Shown here in pieces: positions 1 to 9,312 of a stretch of DNA of 64,000 nt. Position 1 is the stretch's first letter. Each line of letters opens with the position of its first letter. A program made the translations under genes and the position numbers. The notes below the pieces were generated by a model, which saw only the letters and a list, made by a program, of their open reading frames with translations, had not been told where the DNA came from and did no database searches. Origin of the DNA: Collimonas humicola (GTDB lineage Bacteria > Pseudomonadota > Gammaproteobacteria > Burkholderiales > Burkholderiaceae_D); the NCBI RefSeq assembly GCF_018304945.1, contig NZ_JAGQEE010000001.1:1798001-1862000 (forward strand), given 5' to 3'.

Positions 1-42
1 GCGCGGAATCTGGATGATGTCGGTGCCGATGCCGTAGATCAT
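1..42 (-). CDS. acpS: Holo-ACP synthase, N-terminal fragment (cut by window edge)
   Basis: Only the first 14 codons are inside the window; they read MIYGIGTDIIQIPR, the characteristic N-terminus of AcpS, which transfers 4'-phosphopantetheine from CoA to the serine of acyl carrier protein. The start is chosen for the AGGA about 9 bases upstream; an in-frame ATG nine codons earlier (base 69) is possible but would add residues not typical of the family. It lies downstream of pdxJ on the same strand, the usual pdxJ-acpS order. Identity rests on this short stretch plus context. Confidence 0.8.
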   Translation of the reverse strand, partial: MIYGIGTDIIQIPR

Positions 43-125
43 GCTGATTTTTTCCTGTTGAAATTTCATAAAACACGACAAAACTACAACCCGGTTTTTC
101 GTCGCGCTTAACAAATGTAGCTAAC

Positions 126-180
126 TGGGGTCAGAGTGAACTTTCTGCATGCCTTTTGCAGAAACTTCACTCTGACCCCA
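126..180. repeat. Palindromic repeat, TGGGGTCAGAGT family, copy 1
   Basis: Perfect 15-bp outer arms (126-140 and 166-180), starting TGGGGTCAGAGTGAA, enclose a second perfect 8-bp stem (142-149 with 157-164) after a single C/C mismatch, leaving a 7-base loop. The flank CGGGCTACGGAGTGCGTGC at 186-204 recurs inverted beside copy 3 near the other end of the window. The architecture, constant arms around a variable but still self-complementary core, resembles REP-type intergenic elements; that assignment is inference. Confidence 0.85.
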
Positions 181-258
181 CTTAGCGGGCTACGGAGTGC
201 GTGCCGTGTCGCGTAAAAAACCCGCACATCGCACTCTATTTTCTCCGAATCCGTCATG

Positions 259-313
259 TGGGGTCAGAGTCGAGTTTCGCGAAAAAGCACCGCGAAAGTC
301 GACTCTGACCCCA
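259..313. repeat. Palindromic repeat, TGGGGTCAGAGT family, copy 2
   Basis: Perfect 15-bp outer arms at 259-273 and 299-313 begin TGGGGTCAGAGTCGA; inside them TTTCGCG (275-281) pairs with CGCGAAA (291-297). The outer arms match copy 1 through TGGGGTCAGAGT, but the interior is unrelated in sequence while remaining palindromic. It ends about 28 bases before the pdxJ stop codon. Confidence 0.85.
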
Positions 314-340
314 GATGACTCTGTCAGCTTAGCACCATGT

Positions 341-1114
341 TCAATTCGGTTTTGCCGGATGCGCCAAACGCGCCTTCACCATCAACGCCTTCATTTCGCT
401 GACCGCAGCCTGCCAGCCGACGAACACTGCATGCGCCACGATGGCATGGCCGATGTTCAGTTCGGCGATATCTGCAATCGCCGCGATGGCCTGCACATTG
501 GTGTAATGCAGGCCGTGGCCGGCATTCACCTTGAGGCCGCGCCGCACGCCCTCTTGCACCGCGCGCTGCACCCGCTCCAGTTCGGCGCGCTGTTCCGCGT
601 CATCATGCGCTTCGGCATAGCGGCCGGTGTGCAGTTCGATCACCGGCGCGCCGGCTTCGGCGGCGGCCTGGATCTGGTCGGCTTCGGGATCGATGAACAG
701 GCTGACGCGTATGCCCTCGCCTTGCAGCTGGCGCACCGCAGCCTGCACCTGGGTGAAATATTTCACCACGTCGAGGCCGCCTTCGGTAGTCAGCTCATGA
801 CGGCGTTCCGGCACCAGGCAGGAATCCTGCGGCTTGATCTTGCAAGAGAAATCGATCATTTCCTGTGTCACCGCGGCTTCCAGGTTCATGCGCGTGCGCA
901 GTTGCGGACGAATCGCTTCAACGTCGGCGTCGCGGATATGGCGGCGGTCTTCACGCAGATGCAGGGTGATGGCGTCGGCGCCGGCCTCTTCCGCCAGCAG
1001 CGCCGCCCGCAAAGGATCTGGATAAGTAGTGCCGCGCGCATTGCGCAGCGTCGCCACGTGATCGATATTGATGCCAAGGTCGATGATCGACGATGTTGGA
1101 TTGAGATAGCTCAT
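341..1114 (-). CDS. pdxJ: Pyridoxine 5'-phosphate synthase
   Basis: PdxJ condenses 1-deoxyxylulose 5-phosphate with 3-amino-2-oxopropyl phosphate to make pyridoxine 5'-phosphate, the last ring-forming step of DXP-dependent vitamin B6 synthesis in the cytosol. The 257-residue protein starts MSYLNPTSS and carries [17 protein letters not shown] near residues 13-29, then [17 protein letters not shown] and NAGHGLHY, all typical of the TIM-barrel family. The frame is open for 32 more codons upstream, but these overlap the transporter stop region and look unlike the family, so base 1114 is preferred. It is the penultimate gene of a minus-strand run ending in acpS. Confidence 0.93.
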   Translation of the reverse strand: MSYLNPTSSIIDLGINIDHVATLRNARGTTYPDPLRAALLAEEAGADAITLHLREDRRHIRDADVEAIRPQLRTRMNLEAAVTQEMIDFSCKIKPQDSCLVPERRHELTTEGGLDVVKYFTQVQAAVRQLQGEGIRVSLFIDPEADQIQAAAEAGAPVIELHTGRYAEAHDDAEQRAELERVQRAVQEGVRRGLKVNAGHGLHYTNVQAIAAIADIAELNIGHAIVAHAVFVGWQAAVSEMKALMVKARLAHPAKPN

Positions 1115-1160
1115 CGGTTGCTCAGTGTATGGATGGAGTTTATCGAGTATCAAGACTGCA

Positions 1161-2363
1161 TTAATTCTGGCGCGCTGGCAATGCCGGCGTCTCTGGCGAG
1201 GCCATTGCATGCCGCTTCCAGTTCAACACAAAGAATGCCACGGCGCCGGCCACCAGTCCCCAGAATGCGGCGCCGACGCCAAACAGGGTAACACCCGAGG
1301 CGGTAACCAGAAAGGTGATCAGCGCCGCTTCGCGCTGGGCGTCGTTAGCCATCGCCATGGTCAGGCTGTTGGCAATGGTGCCGAACAGCGCTAGGCCGGC
1401 GATCGCCAGCACCAGTTCCTGCGGGAAAGCGGCGAACAAGGCGCCAACGGTGGCGCCGAACACGCCCACCAGCAAATAGAAGCCGCCGGCCGCCACTGCC
1501 GCCCAGTAGCGCTTGGCCGGATCTTCATGGGCTTCCTTGCCCATGCAGATAGCGGCGGTGATGGCGGCCAGGTTGAGCGAGAAGCAGCCGAACGGCGCCA
1601 GCACCAGCGTGGTCAGCCCGGTCCAGGTCATCAGCGGGGAAATCGGCGTGCGGTAGCCGGAAGCGCGGATCACGGCGACGCCGGGCGCATTTTGCGACGC
1701 CATGGTGACCACGAACAAGGGAATGCCGACGCCGATGATGGTCGACCAGGAAAAGCTCGGCATGGTGAATGCCGGCGCCGCCCAGGCGAAATGGAAATGT
1801 TCGAAATGCAGCAGGCCGCGGCCGGCCGCCAGGGCGACGCCGATCAGCAGCACGACGATGATGGCGTAGCGCGGCAGCCAGCGCTTGCACAGCAGGTAGG
1901 CCATGAACATGGCGAACACCATGATGAATTGCGGCTTCATGGCGACGAATACGTTCATGCCGAAATGGGCCAGGATGCCCGCCAGCATGGCGGCCGCGAT
2001 CGACAGCGGGATCTTGCCCATGGCGCGCTCGAACCAGCCGGTGACGCCGCACAAACTGACCAGGGCGGCGGCGAACATGAAGGCGCCGATCGCTTCCGCC
2101 ATCGGAATCCCGGACAGGCTGGTGACCAGCAAGGCAGCGCCTGGCGTCGACCATGCGGTCACTACCGGGGCCTTGTAGCGCAGCGACAAGCCGATGCAGG
2201 TCAACCCCATGCCGAGGCCCAGCGCCAGCATCCATGAACTGATCTGCTGTGGCGTGGCGCCGGCGGCGGCTGCGGCCTGCAAGACGATGACTGCGGAACT
2301 CGTGAAACCTACCAGCACCGTAACAAAACCGGCTGCGACGCTAGACCAGGGGAAATTTTTCAT
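1161..2363 (-). CDS. benE: BenE-family benzoate/proton symporter-like transporter
   Basis: A 400-residue hydrophobic protein with about 11-12 predicted membrane segments. It resembles the BenE family (benzoate:H+ symporters): [15 protein letters not shown] near residues 65-79 and the later [17 protein letters not shown] are family-like segments in half-helix regions expected to line the substrate path. No aromatic degradation genes are nearby, so benzoate is only the default guess for the substrate. It sits between recO and pdxJ, 46 bp before pdxJ, interrupting the more usual recO-pdxJ adjacency. No clear Shine-Dalgarno precedes the start. Confidence 0.82.
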   Translation of the reverse strand: MKNFPWSSVAAGFVTVLVGFTSSAVIVLQAAAAAGATPQQISSWMLALGLGMGLTCIGLSLRYKAPVVTAWSTPGAALLVTSLSGIPMAEAIGAFMFAAALVSLCGVTGWFERAMGKIPLSIAAAMLAGILAHFGMNVFVAMKPQFIMVFAMFMAYLLCKRWLPRYAIIVVLLIGVALAAGRGLLHFEHFHFAWAAPAFTMPSFSWSTIIGVGIPLFVVTMASQNAPGVAVIRASGYRTPISPLMTWTGLTTLVLAPFGCFSLNLAAITAAICMGKEAHEDPAKRYWAAVAAGGFYLLVGVFGATVGALFAAFPQELVLAIAGLALFGTIANSLTMAMANDAQREAALITFLVTASGVTLFGVGAAFWGLVAGAVAFFVLNWKRHAMASPETPALPARQN

Positions 2364-2433
2364 CGGCTATCAACTATATATCGGCTACTTGTTATCCACT
2401 CAATGGCGCGCCCAGCAGCGCTGAGCGGTTGCC

Positions 2434-3282
2434 CTACAACTGCATCAGGTCTATCAGGATCTGGCGCGTGTTCAATGGCGCCCCTCCCAGATGATGCGCC
2501 AGCAGGAAACGCATCAGCACCTTGCTTTGCGCCTGGGTGGCGGGATCGCTGTAGTCTTCGCGCTCCATGTCGAGCAGGGTCTTGCCGCTGACCCGCGGCC
2601 AGGCATCGGCCGCGCGCGCCAGCCTCGGCCCGCGCTCGGGATCGACCACGTAGCTTTCAGCCGGATCGACCGGCTGGCGGCTGCTGGTGCAGCGGGTGAA
2701 ATCGCCGGCCACGCCGGTCTGCTTGAGCAGCGCTCTTTCAAACTGCCGCAGGACGATGGGCGCCGGTTCCAGGTGGGCCAGCTGATTGAGGGTGGTGACG
2801 TAATGATTGAACAAGGCGGCATGCGGATCGTCGCGCGCGACCAGCTTGACCAGCAATTCATTCAGGTAGAAGCCGCACAGCAGCGCCGATTTTTCCAGCG
2901 GCAGCAGGCCGCCTACCCATTCGGCGGCGATCAAGGTGCGGATTTCGGATTTTCCGCTCCAGCTCAGCGACAGCGGCTGGAAGGTTTGCAAGACGCCGCG
3001 CAATTTGGACAAAGGCCGCTTGGCGCCTTTGGCGACCAGGGCGATGCGGCCGTAGTCGCGGGTGAAGACATCGATGATCAGGCTGGTTTCCCGATGCGGA
3101 TAGCTGTGCAGGACAAAGCCTGGCTGACCGGTGACACGGGTATCTCGTTCTGGAGCCCGGGCGCGCCGCTTGGGGGCGGCAGCGGCTGCCGTGGCGGCCG
3201 GACCGGGGGCGATGCTGATCAACACGGCGGCATCTTCCGGCAGCGCCTGCTCGGCATCGGCGTCAGCGATGATCGCGTTCAT
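2434..3282 (-). CDS. recO: DNA repair protein RecO
   Basis: RecO acts with RecF/RecR to displace SSB and load RecA on gapped DNA. The OB-fold region begins near residue 53 ([29 protein letters not shown]), followed by [19 protein letters not shown] and the helical C-terminal domain. The 282-residue protein is longer than the usual ~240 because of an alanine-rich, probably disordered N-terminal extension of about 50 residues. A later start would remove it, but no better in-frame start with a ribosome site was obvious. It follows era by 33 bp in the conserved rnc-era-recO order. Confidence 0.92.
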   Translation of the reverse strand: MNAIIADADAEQALPEDAAVLISIAPGPAATAAAAAPKRRARAPERDTRVTGQPGFVLHSYPHRETSLIIDVFTRDYGRIALVAKGAKRPLSKLRGVLQTFQPLSLSWSGKSEIRTLIAAEWVGGLLPLEKSALLCGFYLNELLVKLVARDDPHAALFNHYVTTLNQLAHLEPAPIVLRQFERALLKQTGVAGDFTRCTSSRQPVDPAESYVVDPERGPRLARAADAWPRVSGKTLLDMEREDYSDPATQAQSKVLMRFLLAHHLGGAPLNTRQILIDLMQL

Positions 3283-3315
3283 GTCTGGCGGTTAGGCGTG
3301 TGGTGGGCGGGTGGC

Positions 3316-4242
3316 TTATTCGTAGCCGTAGGCGCGCAATCCGGCTTCGTTGTCGGCCCAGCCGGATTTCACCTTGACCCAGATTTCCAGGTAGACCGGA
3401 CCGCCGAACAGGCGCTCCATGTCGAGCCGCGCCTGGGTGGAGATATCCTTGAGGCGCGCGCCCTTCTGGCCGATCACCATCGATTTGTGGGTATCGCGCT
3501 CCACCAGGATCGCGGCAAACACGCGGCGCAGGTTGCCTTCCAGTTCGAATTTTTCGATCAGCACGGTGCTGGTGTACGGCAGCTCATCGCCGACGAAGCG
3601 GAACACTTTTTCACGGACGATTTCGGCGGCGAGGAATTTTTCGCTGCGGTCGGTAATGTCGTCCTCGCCGAACATTGGCGGATTGGCCGGCAGATGCTTG
3701 CGGATCTCGCCTTGCAGGTTGTCCAGCTGGAAGCGCAGCTTGGCCGATACCGGCACCACCGCGGCGAAGTCGCGCATGGCGGCGATCTTCTGTGCGAACG
3801 GCAGCAGCACGGCCTTATCCTTGACGCGGTCCGACTTGTTGATGACCAGGATGCAAGGCACGTTGGCCGGCAGCAGCGCCATCACCTGCTGGTCGGCCGG
3901 ACCGAAAGTGCCGGCTTCGATGATGTACAGGATGACGTCGGCCGCAGTCAGCGTGGTGGTCACGGTGCGGTTCAGCGTCTTGTTCAGCGCATTCGAGTGG
4001 CGGGTCTGGAAACCGGGCGTATCGACATAGACGAACTGGGTATCGGCGACGGTCTGGATGCCGGTAATCCGGTGCCGCGTGGTTTGCGCCTTGCGCGAGG
4101 TAATGCTGACCTTGGCCCCGATCAGTTCATTCATCAGGGTCGACTTGCCTACGTTGGGGCGACCGACAATCGCGATATAGCCGCAACGAAAATCAGCTGC
4201 CGGCGTTACTGTGGTCGGGGCCTTGGGTGTAGAGTCTGTCAT
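3316..4242 (-). CDS. era: GTPase Era
   Basis: Era is an essential GTPase that binds the 3' end of 16S rRNA and assists 30S assembly. The G1 motif GRPNVGKST lies at residues 27-35, with DTPGF (G3) and NKSD (G4) following, and a C-terminal KH RNA-binding domain including [12 protein letters not shown]. The 308-residue length is normal apart from a short Thr/Pro-rich start. Its ATG overlaps the rnc stop codon (ATGA), implying translational coupling with RNase III. Confidence 0.96.
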   Translation of the reverse strand: MTDSTPKAPTTVTPAADFRCGYIAIVGRPNVGKSTLMNELIGAKVSITSRKAQTTRHRITGIQTVADTQFVYVDTPGFQTRHSNALNKTLNRTVTTTLTAADVILYIIEAGTFGPADQQVMALLPANVPCILVINKSDRVKDKAVLLPFAQKIAAMRDFAAVVPVSAKLRFQLDNLQGEIRKHLPANPPMFGEDDITDRSEKFLAAEIVREKVFRFVGDELPYTSTVLIEKFELEGNLRRVFAAILVERDTHKSMVIGQKGARLKDISTQARLDMERLFGGPVYLEIWVKVKSGWADNEAGLRAYGYE

Positions 4243-5288
4243 GCGGTTTTCGATTTACTCGTAGTATGGGGTGCTGCATTAGGGGTCGGTACGGTCGCGG
4301 CGGCAGGGTTGCCCGCTGCTGCTGCGACGGCTGTTTCAGTGATGGCATGGGCCGTCGTGCCTGCCTTGGCCGCGGCACTTGGCGCAACGTTTTCGACGCT
4401 GCCGTTGGCTGCCTTGACCGCCACCTTAGCCGGCATTTCGGCCACGGCTTTTTCCTTGGCCGCGGCGCCAGTCTTGGCGCCGGCAACTTCTGCCGGCGCT
4501 GTCGCCGCCGTTGCGGCAGGCGCATCCGGAGCGTCCGGCTGGATCGTGGCGATGCCGCTCAGTTTCAGCTGCGCGGTACGCGGCTTGGCTTTTTTTGCGG
4601 CCGAGGGGGCTTTGACAAAGGCTTTTTGCACCGCTTCCAGCGCCAGCTTGGCTGCCGCCTGCTCGCCGGCACGGCGGCTGCCGCCGCTGCCGAACACCTG
4701 GATATCCAGCTTGGGCACCAGGCATTCAATTTCAAATTCCTGATTGTGCGCGGCGCCATGCGTGGCGACCACATTATATTGCGGCAAAGCGATCTTTTTC
4801 CCTTGCAGGTATTCCTGCAGCAGGGTCTTGGCATCCTTGCCCAGGGTCTTGGGATCGACCGTATCCAGGATCGGGATATACAGGGCGCGGATCACATCCC
4901 GGGCGGCGTCGAAGCCGGCATCCAGGAAGATAGCGCCAAACAAGGCTTCCAGCGTATCGGCCAGGATCGAAGGACGGCGGAAGCCGCCCGATTTCAGCTC
5001 ACCTTCGCCCAGCCGCAGGAATTGCGACAATTCCAGCCTTTGCGCGATTTCGTAAAGCGACTGCTGCTTGACCAGGTTGGCCCGCACCCGCGACAGATCG
5101 CCTTCGTCTATCTTGGTGTAGCGGTCAAACAGCAGGGACGCGACCACGCAGTTAAGGATCGAATCGCCGAGGAACTCCAAGCGCTCGTTATGCAAGGTGC
5201 TATGGCTGCGATGCGTCAAGGCCTGCTGCAACAAAGTAGCATCCTTGAAAGTGTGGCCTAGCCGATTTTGCAATAACATGAGATCCAT
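4239..5288 (-). CDS. rnc: Ribonuclease III with long C-terminal tail
   Basis: RNase III cleaves double-stranded RNA in rRNA processing and mRNA turnover. The signature [10 protein letters not shown] is at residues 34-43 and contains metal-binding acidic residues; the double-stranded RNA-binding domain follows at roughly 155-225 ([18 protein letters not shown], then [19 protein letters not shown]). The protein is 349 residues against about 226 in E. coli: the last ~120 are an Ala/Val/Thr/Pro-rich low-complexity tail. The tail is read through to the ATGA overlap with era, so it is not an annotation artefact. Confidence 0.95.
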   Translation of the reverse strand: MDLMLLQNRLGHTFKDATLLQQALTHRSHSTLHNERLEFLGDSILNCVVASLLFDRYTKIDEGDLSRVRANLVKQQSLYEIAQRLELSQFLRLGEGELKSGGFRRPSILADTLEALFGAIFLDAGFDAARDVIRALYIPILDTVDPKTLGKDAKTLLQEYLQGKKIALPQYNVVATHGAAHNQEFEIECLVPKLDIQVFGSGGSRRAGEQAAAKLALEAVQKAFVKAPSAAKKAKPRTAQLKLSGIATIQPDAPDAPAATAATAPAEVAGAKTGAAAKEKAVAEMPAKVAVKAANGSVENVAPSAAAKAGTTAHAITETAVAAAAGNPAAATVPTPNAAPHTTSKSKTA

Positions 5289-5351
5289 TTTTTCGTCGAC
5301 ACCGATGGTCGCCGTCTGCTGCTGTTGTTGTTTGATTATTTTACTGTTTTA

Positions 5352-5717
5352 CTACTTGGCAGTGCTGCCGGCATAATCGATCAGCAGGCTGACCGGTCCA
5401 ACCAGCGGAATTTTTTTCTGGTACGCAAAGCTGATCTGGATTTCGTCGCCGTTCTTGCTGATGTCCAGGTCTTTGCCTGAAATCGCATCGATATAACCCA
5501 CTTCAGCCTGCTTGTTAAATGCGTTCTGGATTTCCTGCACCGTAGTGCCGCCCGTCTTGGCGCTGACAATCGCCTTCTTGATAGAAAAATATTCAATCGT
5601 GGTCGGCGTCACCTTGGCCACCAGCACGCCGATGCAACCGAGTACCGCCAGAACAACGATCAAGCCAAACAACGTGATGCCTTGCTGCTTGCGTGGTGCT
5701 ACAGACATTCTTGTCAT
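5352..5717 (-). CDS. DUF4845 single-pass membrane protein
   Basis: A small protein (121 residues from this start) with an N-terminal type IV pilin-like segment: basic residues, then QQGITLFGLIVVLAVLGCIG, then a hydrophilic alpha/beta domain. It matches the DUF4845 proteins conserved between lepB and rnc in Burkholderiales; their function is unknown. GGAG six bases upstream favours the ATG at 5717 over one at 5735. The pilin-like GITL segment hints at membrane insertion, but no pilus genes are nearby and prepilin processing cannot be claimed. Confidence 0.82.
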   Translation of the reverse strand: MTRMSVAPRKQQGITLFGLIVVLAVLGCIGVLVAKVTPTTIEYFSIKKAIVSAKTGGTTVQEIQNAFNKQAEVGYIDAISGKDLDISKNGDEIQISFAYQKKIPLVGPVSLLIDYAGSTAK

Positions 5718-5744
5718 CCCTGACTCCGCTTTCAATTATTTGAT

Positions 5745-6662
5745 TTATTTAAAGAAAGTACCAATACGCTTGAAATTACCCAGGTTCATCCAGACCAGGA
5801 ATGCCTTTCCGACAATATTTTCATCCGGCACGAATCCCCAGTAACGACTGTCTTCGCTGTTATCCCGATTATCCCCCATCATGAAATAATTTCCAGCAGG
5901 AACCGTACAGGTGAAACCTTCCGGGTTATAGCTACAGGCATCCTTGTTAGGAAAATCCATCACGCCTTCCAGCGAGATCGGCATCCGGCTGCTGCGCACC
6001 GCAATCGTATGTTGTACGTTCGACAAATTCTCTGTGTACTGCTGGGAGTAATCCAGCGTATCTTCATTCAGGTAATCCGGCAACGGCGCATAAGAAAGAG
6101 CTTGACCATTAATTGTTAAGCGCTTGTTTTGGTAAGTTATTTTATCACCGGGCACCCCAACCACGCGTTTGATGTAGTCGAGCGACATATCCTTCGGATA
6201 TTTGAACACCATCACATCACCGCGCTGCGGATGATTCATCTCGATCACTTTTTTATTGATGATCGGCAGACGGATACCGTAAGTGAATTTGTTCACCAGG
6301 ATCAGGTCGCCCACCAGCAGGGTCGGCACCATCGAGCTCGATGGAATCTTGAACGGCTCATACAGGAACGAGCGCAGGAAAAACACCATGGCGATCACCG
6401 GGAAGAAGCTGCCCGAGTACTCGACCCAGGTCGGCTGCCGCAGCAGGTCTGCTTCCAGCGCGGCGCGGCCGCTGTTTTCCAGCTTGATGCCGTCGGCGCT
6501 CAGCTTGGCGTTGCGCGCATCGAATTCAGCCAGCGCAGCGTCAGCCTTGGCGCGGCGCTGCTTGCTCAAGGAGAAGCGATCGTAAAACCAGATGACGCCG
6601 GTGACAATGGTAAGGACAAACAGGATTAATGCGAAATTTCCTAAGATCGATTGCAATGTCAT
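5745..6662 (-). CDS. lepB: Signal peptidase I
   Basis: LepB removes signal peptides from exported proteins at the periplasmic face of the inner membrane. Two N-terminal transmembrane segments (about 7-27 and 85-100) bracket a cytoplasmic loop. The catalytic Ser110 lies in IPSSSMVPT and the general base Lys165 in [12 protein letters not shown], followed by the [15 protein letters not shown] box. The 305-residue length is normal. Its ATG overlaps the lepA stop (ATGA), the classic lepA-lepB coupling. Confidence 0.96.
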   Translation of the reverse strand: MTLQSILGNFALILFVLTIVTGVIWFYDRFSLSKQRRAKADAALAEFDARNAKLSADGIKLENSGRAALEADLLRQPTWVEYSGSFFPVIAMVFFLRSFLYEPFKIPSSSMVPTLLVGDLILVNKFTYGIRLPIINKKVIEMNHPQRGDVMVFKYPKDMSLDYIKRVVGVPGDKITYQNKRLTINGQALSYAPLPDYLNEDTLDYSQQYTENLSNVQHTIAVRSSRMPISLEGVMDFPNKDACSYNPEGFTCTVPAGNYFMMGDNRDNSEDSRYWGFVPDENIVGKAFLVWMNLGNFKRIGTFFK

Positions 6663-8452
6663 TTTTCATCCACTTGTAAGATTGCCAGGAATGCTTCTTG
6701 CGGGATCTCGACCGACCCCACCTGCTTCATGCGTTTTTTACCGGCCTTCTGCTTTTCCAGCAGTTTGCGCTTGCGGCTGATATCGCCGCCGTAGCATTTG
6801 GCCAGCACGTTCTTGCGCAGCGCCTTGACGTTTTCGCGCGAAATGATGTTGGCGCCGATGGCCGCCTGGATCGCCACGTCGAACATCTGGCGCGGAATCA
6901 GTTCGCGCATCTTGGCGGCGACGGCGCGGCCGCGGTACTGGCTGTTGGCGCGGTGGACGATGATCGCCAGCGCATCGACTTTTTCGCTGTTGATCAGCAT
7001 GTCGACCTTGACCACGTCGGCCGAGCGGTATTCCTTGAACTCGTAGTCCATCGAGGCATAGCCGCGCGAGGTCGATTTCAGGCGATCGAAGAAATCCAGC
7101 ACCACTTCGGCCATCGGGATTTCATAGGTCAGCTTGACCTGCTTGCCGTGATAGCTCATGTCGACCTGCTGGCCGCGCTTCTGCGTGCACAGCGTGATAA
7201 CCGAGCCCACATATTCTTGCGGCATGTACAGGTTGACCGTGACGATAGGCTCGCGCACTTCCTCGATATTCGACGGATCCGGCATCTTCGACGGATTGTC
7301 GACCAGCAGGATGGTGCCGTCGCGCTTGACTACTTCGTAGATGACGGTAGGCGCGGTGGTGATCAGGTCCATGTCGAACTCGCGCTCGAGACGTTCCTGG
7401 ACGATTTCCATGTGCAGCAAGCCGAGGAAGCCGCAACGGAAGCCGAAGCCCAGCGCCTGCGATACTTCCGGTTCGTATTGCAGGGCAGCGTCATTCAGCT
7501 TGAGCTTTTCCAGCGAGTCGCGCAGCGCATCGTACTGATTCGCTTCGACCGGGAACAGGCCGGCAAACACTTGCGGTTGCACTTCTTTAAAGCCAGGCAA
7601 CGCTTCGGCGGCGGGCTTGGATGCCAGCGTGACCGTGTCGCCCACCTTGGCTGCCTTCAATTCTTTGATGCCGGCGATGATGAAGCCCACCTGGCCGGCC
7701 GACAGCGATTCGCGCGACTGCGATTTAGGCGTGAACACACCGACGCTTTCGGTCAGATGCTGGGAGCCGGTAGCCATCAGCAGGATCTTGTCCTTCGGAC
7801 GCAAGGTGCCGTTCTTGATGCGCACCAGCATGACGACGCCGACGTAATTGTCGAACCAGGAATCGACGATCAGGGCCTGCAAAGGCGCATCCGGATCGCC
7901 TTTCGGCGGCGGCACCTTGAGGATCAGGGATTCCAGCACTTCGCGTACGCCGAGGCCTGTCTTGGCCGAGCAATGCACAGCATCGTGAGCATCAATCCCG
8001 ATCACGTCTTCGATTTCGGCAATCGCATTATCCGGATCAGCCGAAGGCAGGTCGATCTTGTTCAGCACCGGCACCACTTCCACGCCCAGGTCCAGCGCGG
8101 TATAGCAGTTGGCGACGGTCTGCGCTTCCACGCCCTGCGAGGCATCCACCACCAGCAGCGCGCCTTCGCAGGCCGACAGCGAACGGCTGACCTCATAGCT
8201 GAAGTCGACGTGGCCGGGGGTGTCGATCAGGTTCAGATTGTAGATCTGGCCATCCATCGCCTTGTACGTCAACGCCGCGGTCTGGGCCTTGATGGTGATG
8301 CCGCGCTCGCGCTCGATATCCATGGAGTCGAGTACCTGCGCCTCCATCTCGCGGTCGGACAAGCCGCCGCAAGACTGGATGATACGGTCCGCCAGGGTAG
8401 ATTTACCGTGGTCGATATGGGCGATGATGGAGAAATTACGGATGTTGTTCAT
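6659..8452 (-). CDS. lepA: Elongation factor 4 (LepA)
   Basis: LepA/EF4 is a ribosome-binding translational GTPase that influences elongation and initiation under stress. The P-loop AHIDHGKST is at residues 11-19, with DTPGHVDF (G3) and NKIDLP (G4), EF-G-like domains II, III and V, and the LepA-specific C-terminal domain ([20 protein letters not shown]). The length, 597 residues, is typical. A ~500-bp leader containing a terminator-like hairpin precedes it. Confidence 0.97.
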   Translation of the reverse strand: MNNIRNFSIIAHIDHGKSTLADRIIQSCGGLSDREMEAQVLDSMDIERERGITIKAQTAALTYKAMDGQIYNLNLIDTPGHVDFSYEVSRSLSACEGALLVVDASQGVEAQTVANCYTALDLGVEVVPVLNKIDLPSADPDNAIAEIEDVIGIDAHDAVHCSAKTGLGVREVLESLILKVPPPKGDPDAPLQALIVDSWFDNYVGVVMLVRIKNGTLRPKDKILLMATGSQHLTESVGVFTPKSQSRESLSAGQVGFIIAGIKELKAAKVGDTVTLASKPAAEALPGFKEVQPQVFAGLFPVEANQYDALRDSLEKLKLNDAALQYEPEVSQALGFGFRCGFLGLLHMEIVQERLEREFDMDLITTAPTVIYEVVKRDGTILLVDNPSKMPDPSNIEEVREPIVTVNLYMPQEYVGSVITLCTQKRGQQVDMSYHGKQVKLTYEIPMAEVVLDFFDRLKSTSRGYASMDYEFKEYRSADVVKVDMLINSEKVDALAIIVHRANSQYRGRAVAAKMRELIPRQMFDVAIQAAIGANIISRENVKALRKNVLAKCYGGDISRKRKLLEKQKAGKKRMKQVGSVEIPQEAFLAILQVDEK

Positions 8453-8950
8453 TGACAGGCGCGATTACAAAAAAAGCGCTCTGAGCCGGGCTCAGTCCAG
8501 TGTCTTGTGTTTGGCGGCACAAAGGAATTTTTGTCCCGGACGCGGCGCGCAGCAGAGCGATAGCGAACTATCGCGGGCATGCGCAACAACGTATGGGGCA
8601 AAAAGACGAGCTGTGCCGGCAAGTACGAAACACTGCACTTGTGTCCCAGGCGAGCGCCTTTTATGACAGGTTATTCAGTGCCGCCATTTTACCGGATTTC
8701 AGAGGGGAAAACCGACAAATCAATGGCCTGAGAGTATTGCCTTCCAGTATAACAAGGAAAGCGGATTATCGACATACTCCTACAAGTATCTTAAAAACAC
8801 CTTAAGAACAGCGTGGTCCCGCGCTATTTTTGAGCATCAGTGCCGGAGTATAGGTACATAAGTTGATTTAGTGCGAATTAAGCAAGCAATGCAAAGCAAT
8901 GTCTGTTTATTGCAAATAAATCATGAATTTTTGAGCCGCAGAGTCCCTGC
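8453..8950. other. Leader region upstream of lepA (no gene seen)
   Basis: This 498-bp gap separates the glutaredoxin-like gene from lepA. Read on the minus strand it contains an A/T-rich, promoter-like half (about 8690-8900), a UUCG-type hairpin with stem GCGATAG/CTATCGC (8557-8574), and immediately before lepA a 6-bp hairpin followed by seven T residues (8469-8495). No frame above about 45 codons with family resemblance was found. It is probably the lepA promoter and 5' untranslated region. Confidence 0.5.
8469..8495 (-). terminator. Weak terminator-like hairpin just upstream of lepA
   Basis: On the minus strand CTGAGC pairs with GCTCAG across a 3-base loop (8481-8495), followed after AGCGC by seven T residues (8475-8469), 17 bases from the lepA start. 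The 5-base spacer before the T tract makes it a poor intrinsic terminator, so it may be an attenuator-like or chance hairpin. Confidence 0.35.
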
Positions 8951-9223
8951 TTATTCGCTCAAAAATTGCTTTACCGACTCCGCATCGAGGAAATAGTGGC
9001 AGAGCTGGATCGCTGCCCCACCGTTATAGCCGCCCGTCAGAACCGGCACCAGCTCATCGTATTTCGCCACCAGTGCGGGATCCGCGTCGACATCAACCAC
9101 GTCGACGGTGAACCAGCCCGCATCATTCCCATCCGCGGGCCGCAAGGCCAGCAGAGCCTGCAACATGTCTTCGCAAAGATGGCAGTATGAGCGGCTATAC
9201 AAGATGAAATGTTTTTTTGGCAT
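8951..9223 (-). CDS. Glutaredoxin-like (DUF836/thioredoxin-fold) protein
   Basis: A 90-residue thioredoxin-fold protein with the redox motif CHLC at residues 14-17 directly after the first beta strand (HFILYSRSYCHLCEDML), and a short Pro-containing strand (ELVPVLTGG) that fits the cis-Pro loop. It resembles glutaredoxin-like DUF836 proteins often found between degP/mucD and lepA in betaproteobacteria. The substrate is unknown; a general thiol-disulfide role is inferred from the motif. It is separated from the protease gene by a strong terminator. Confidence 0.78.
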   Translation of the reverse strand: MPKKHFILYSRSYCHLCEDMLQALLALRPADGNDAGWFTVDVVDVDADPALVAKYDELVPVLTGGYNGGAAIQLCHYFLDAESVKQFLSE

Positions 9224-9259
9224 GCATTCACGCTTTTGGAAAAACCAGGCCGGAAAACA

Positions 9260-9289
9260 AAAAGCTGCAGATCATACAGATCTGCAGCC
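9260..9289 (-). terminator. Rho-independent terminator after the degP-type gene
   Basis: On the minus strand a perfect 10-bp stem, GCTGCAGATC pairing with GATCTGCAGC around a 5-base loop, is followed directly by TTTTTGTTTT. It lies 24 bp after the protease stop codon and should end the rpoE-rseA-rseB-degP transcript. Confidence 0.9.
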
Positions 9290-9312
9290 CCAGACAAGAA
9301 TTACCGGTTAAA

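Larger units (their letters stand above)
43..340. other. Intergenic region acpS-pdxJ carrying two palindromic repeats
   Basis: This 298-bp gap between pdxJ and acpS holds two large hairpin-forming palindromes (126-180 and 259-313), listed separately, and between them a block (186-204) that recurs inverted at 62588-62606. I see no convincing gene: reading frames crossing it are continuations of frames antisense to pdxJ. Any transcript running from pdxJ into acpS would carry both hairpins. Confidence 0.7.

Noticed and set aside
2491-4743. 750-codon open frame on the plus strand across recO, era and rnc
   Set aside because: It is antisense to three well-supported genes; its composition (Gln/His/Arg-rich) is that of a frame opened by high-GC codon bias, and no family resemblance is seen.
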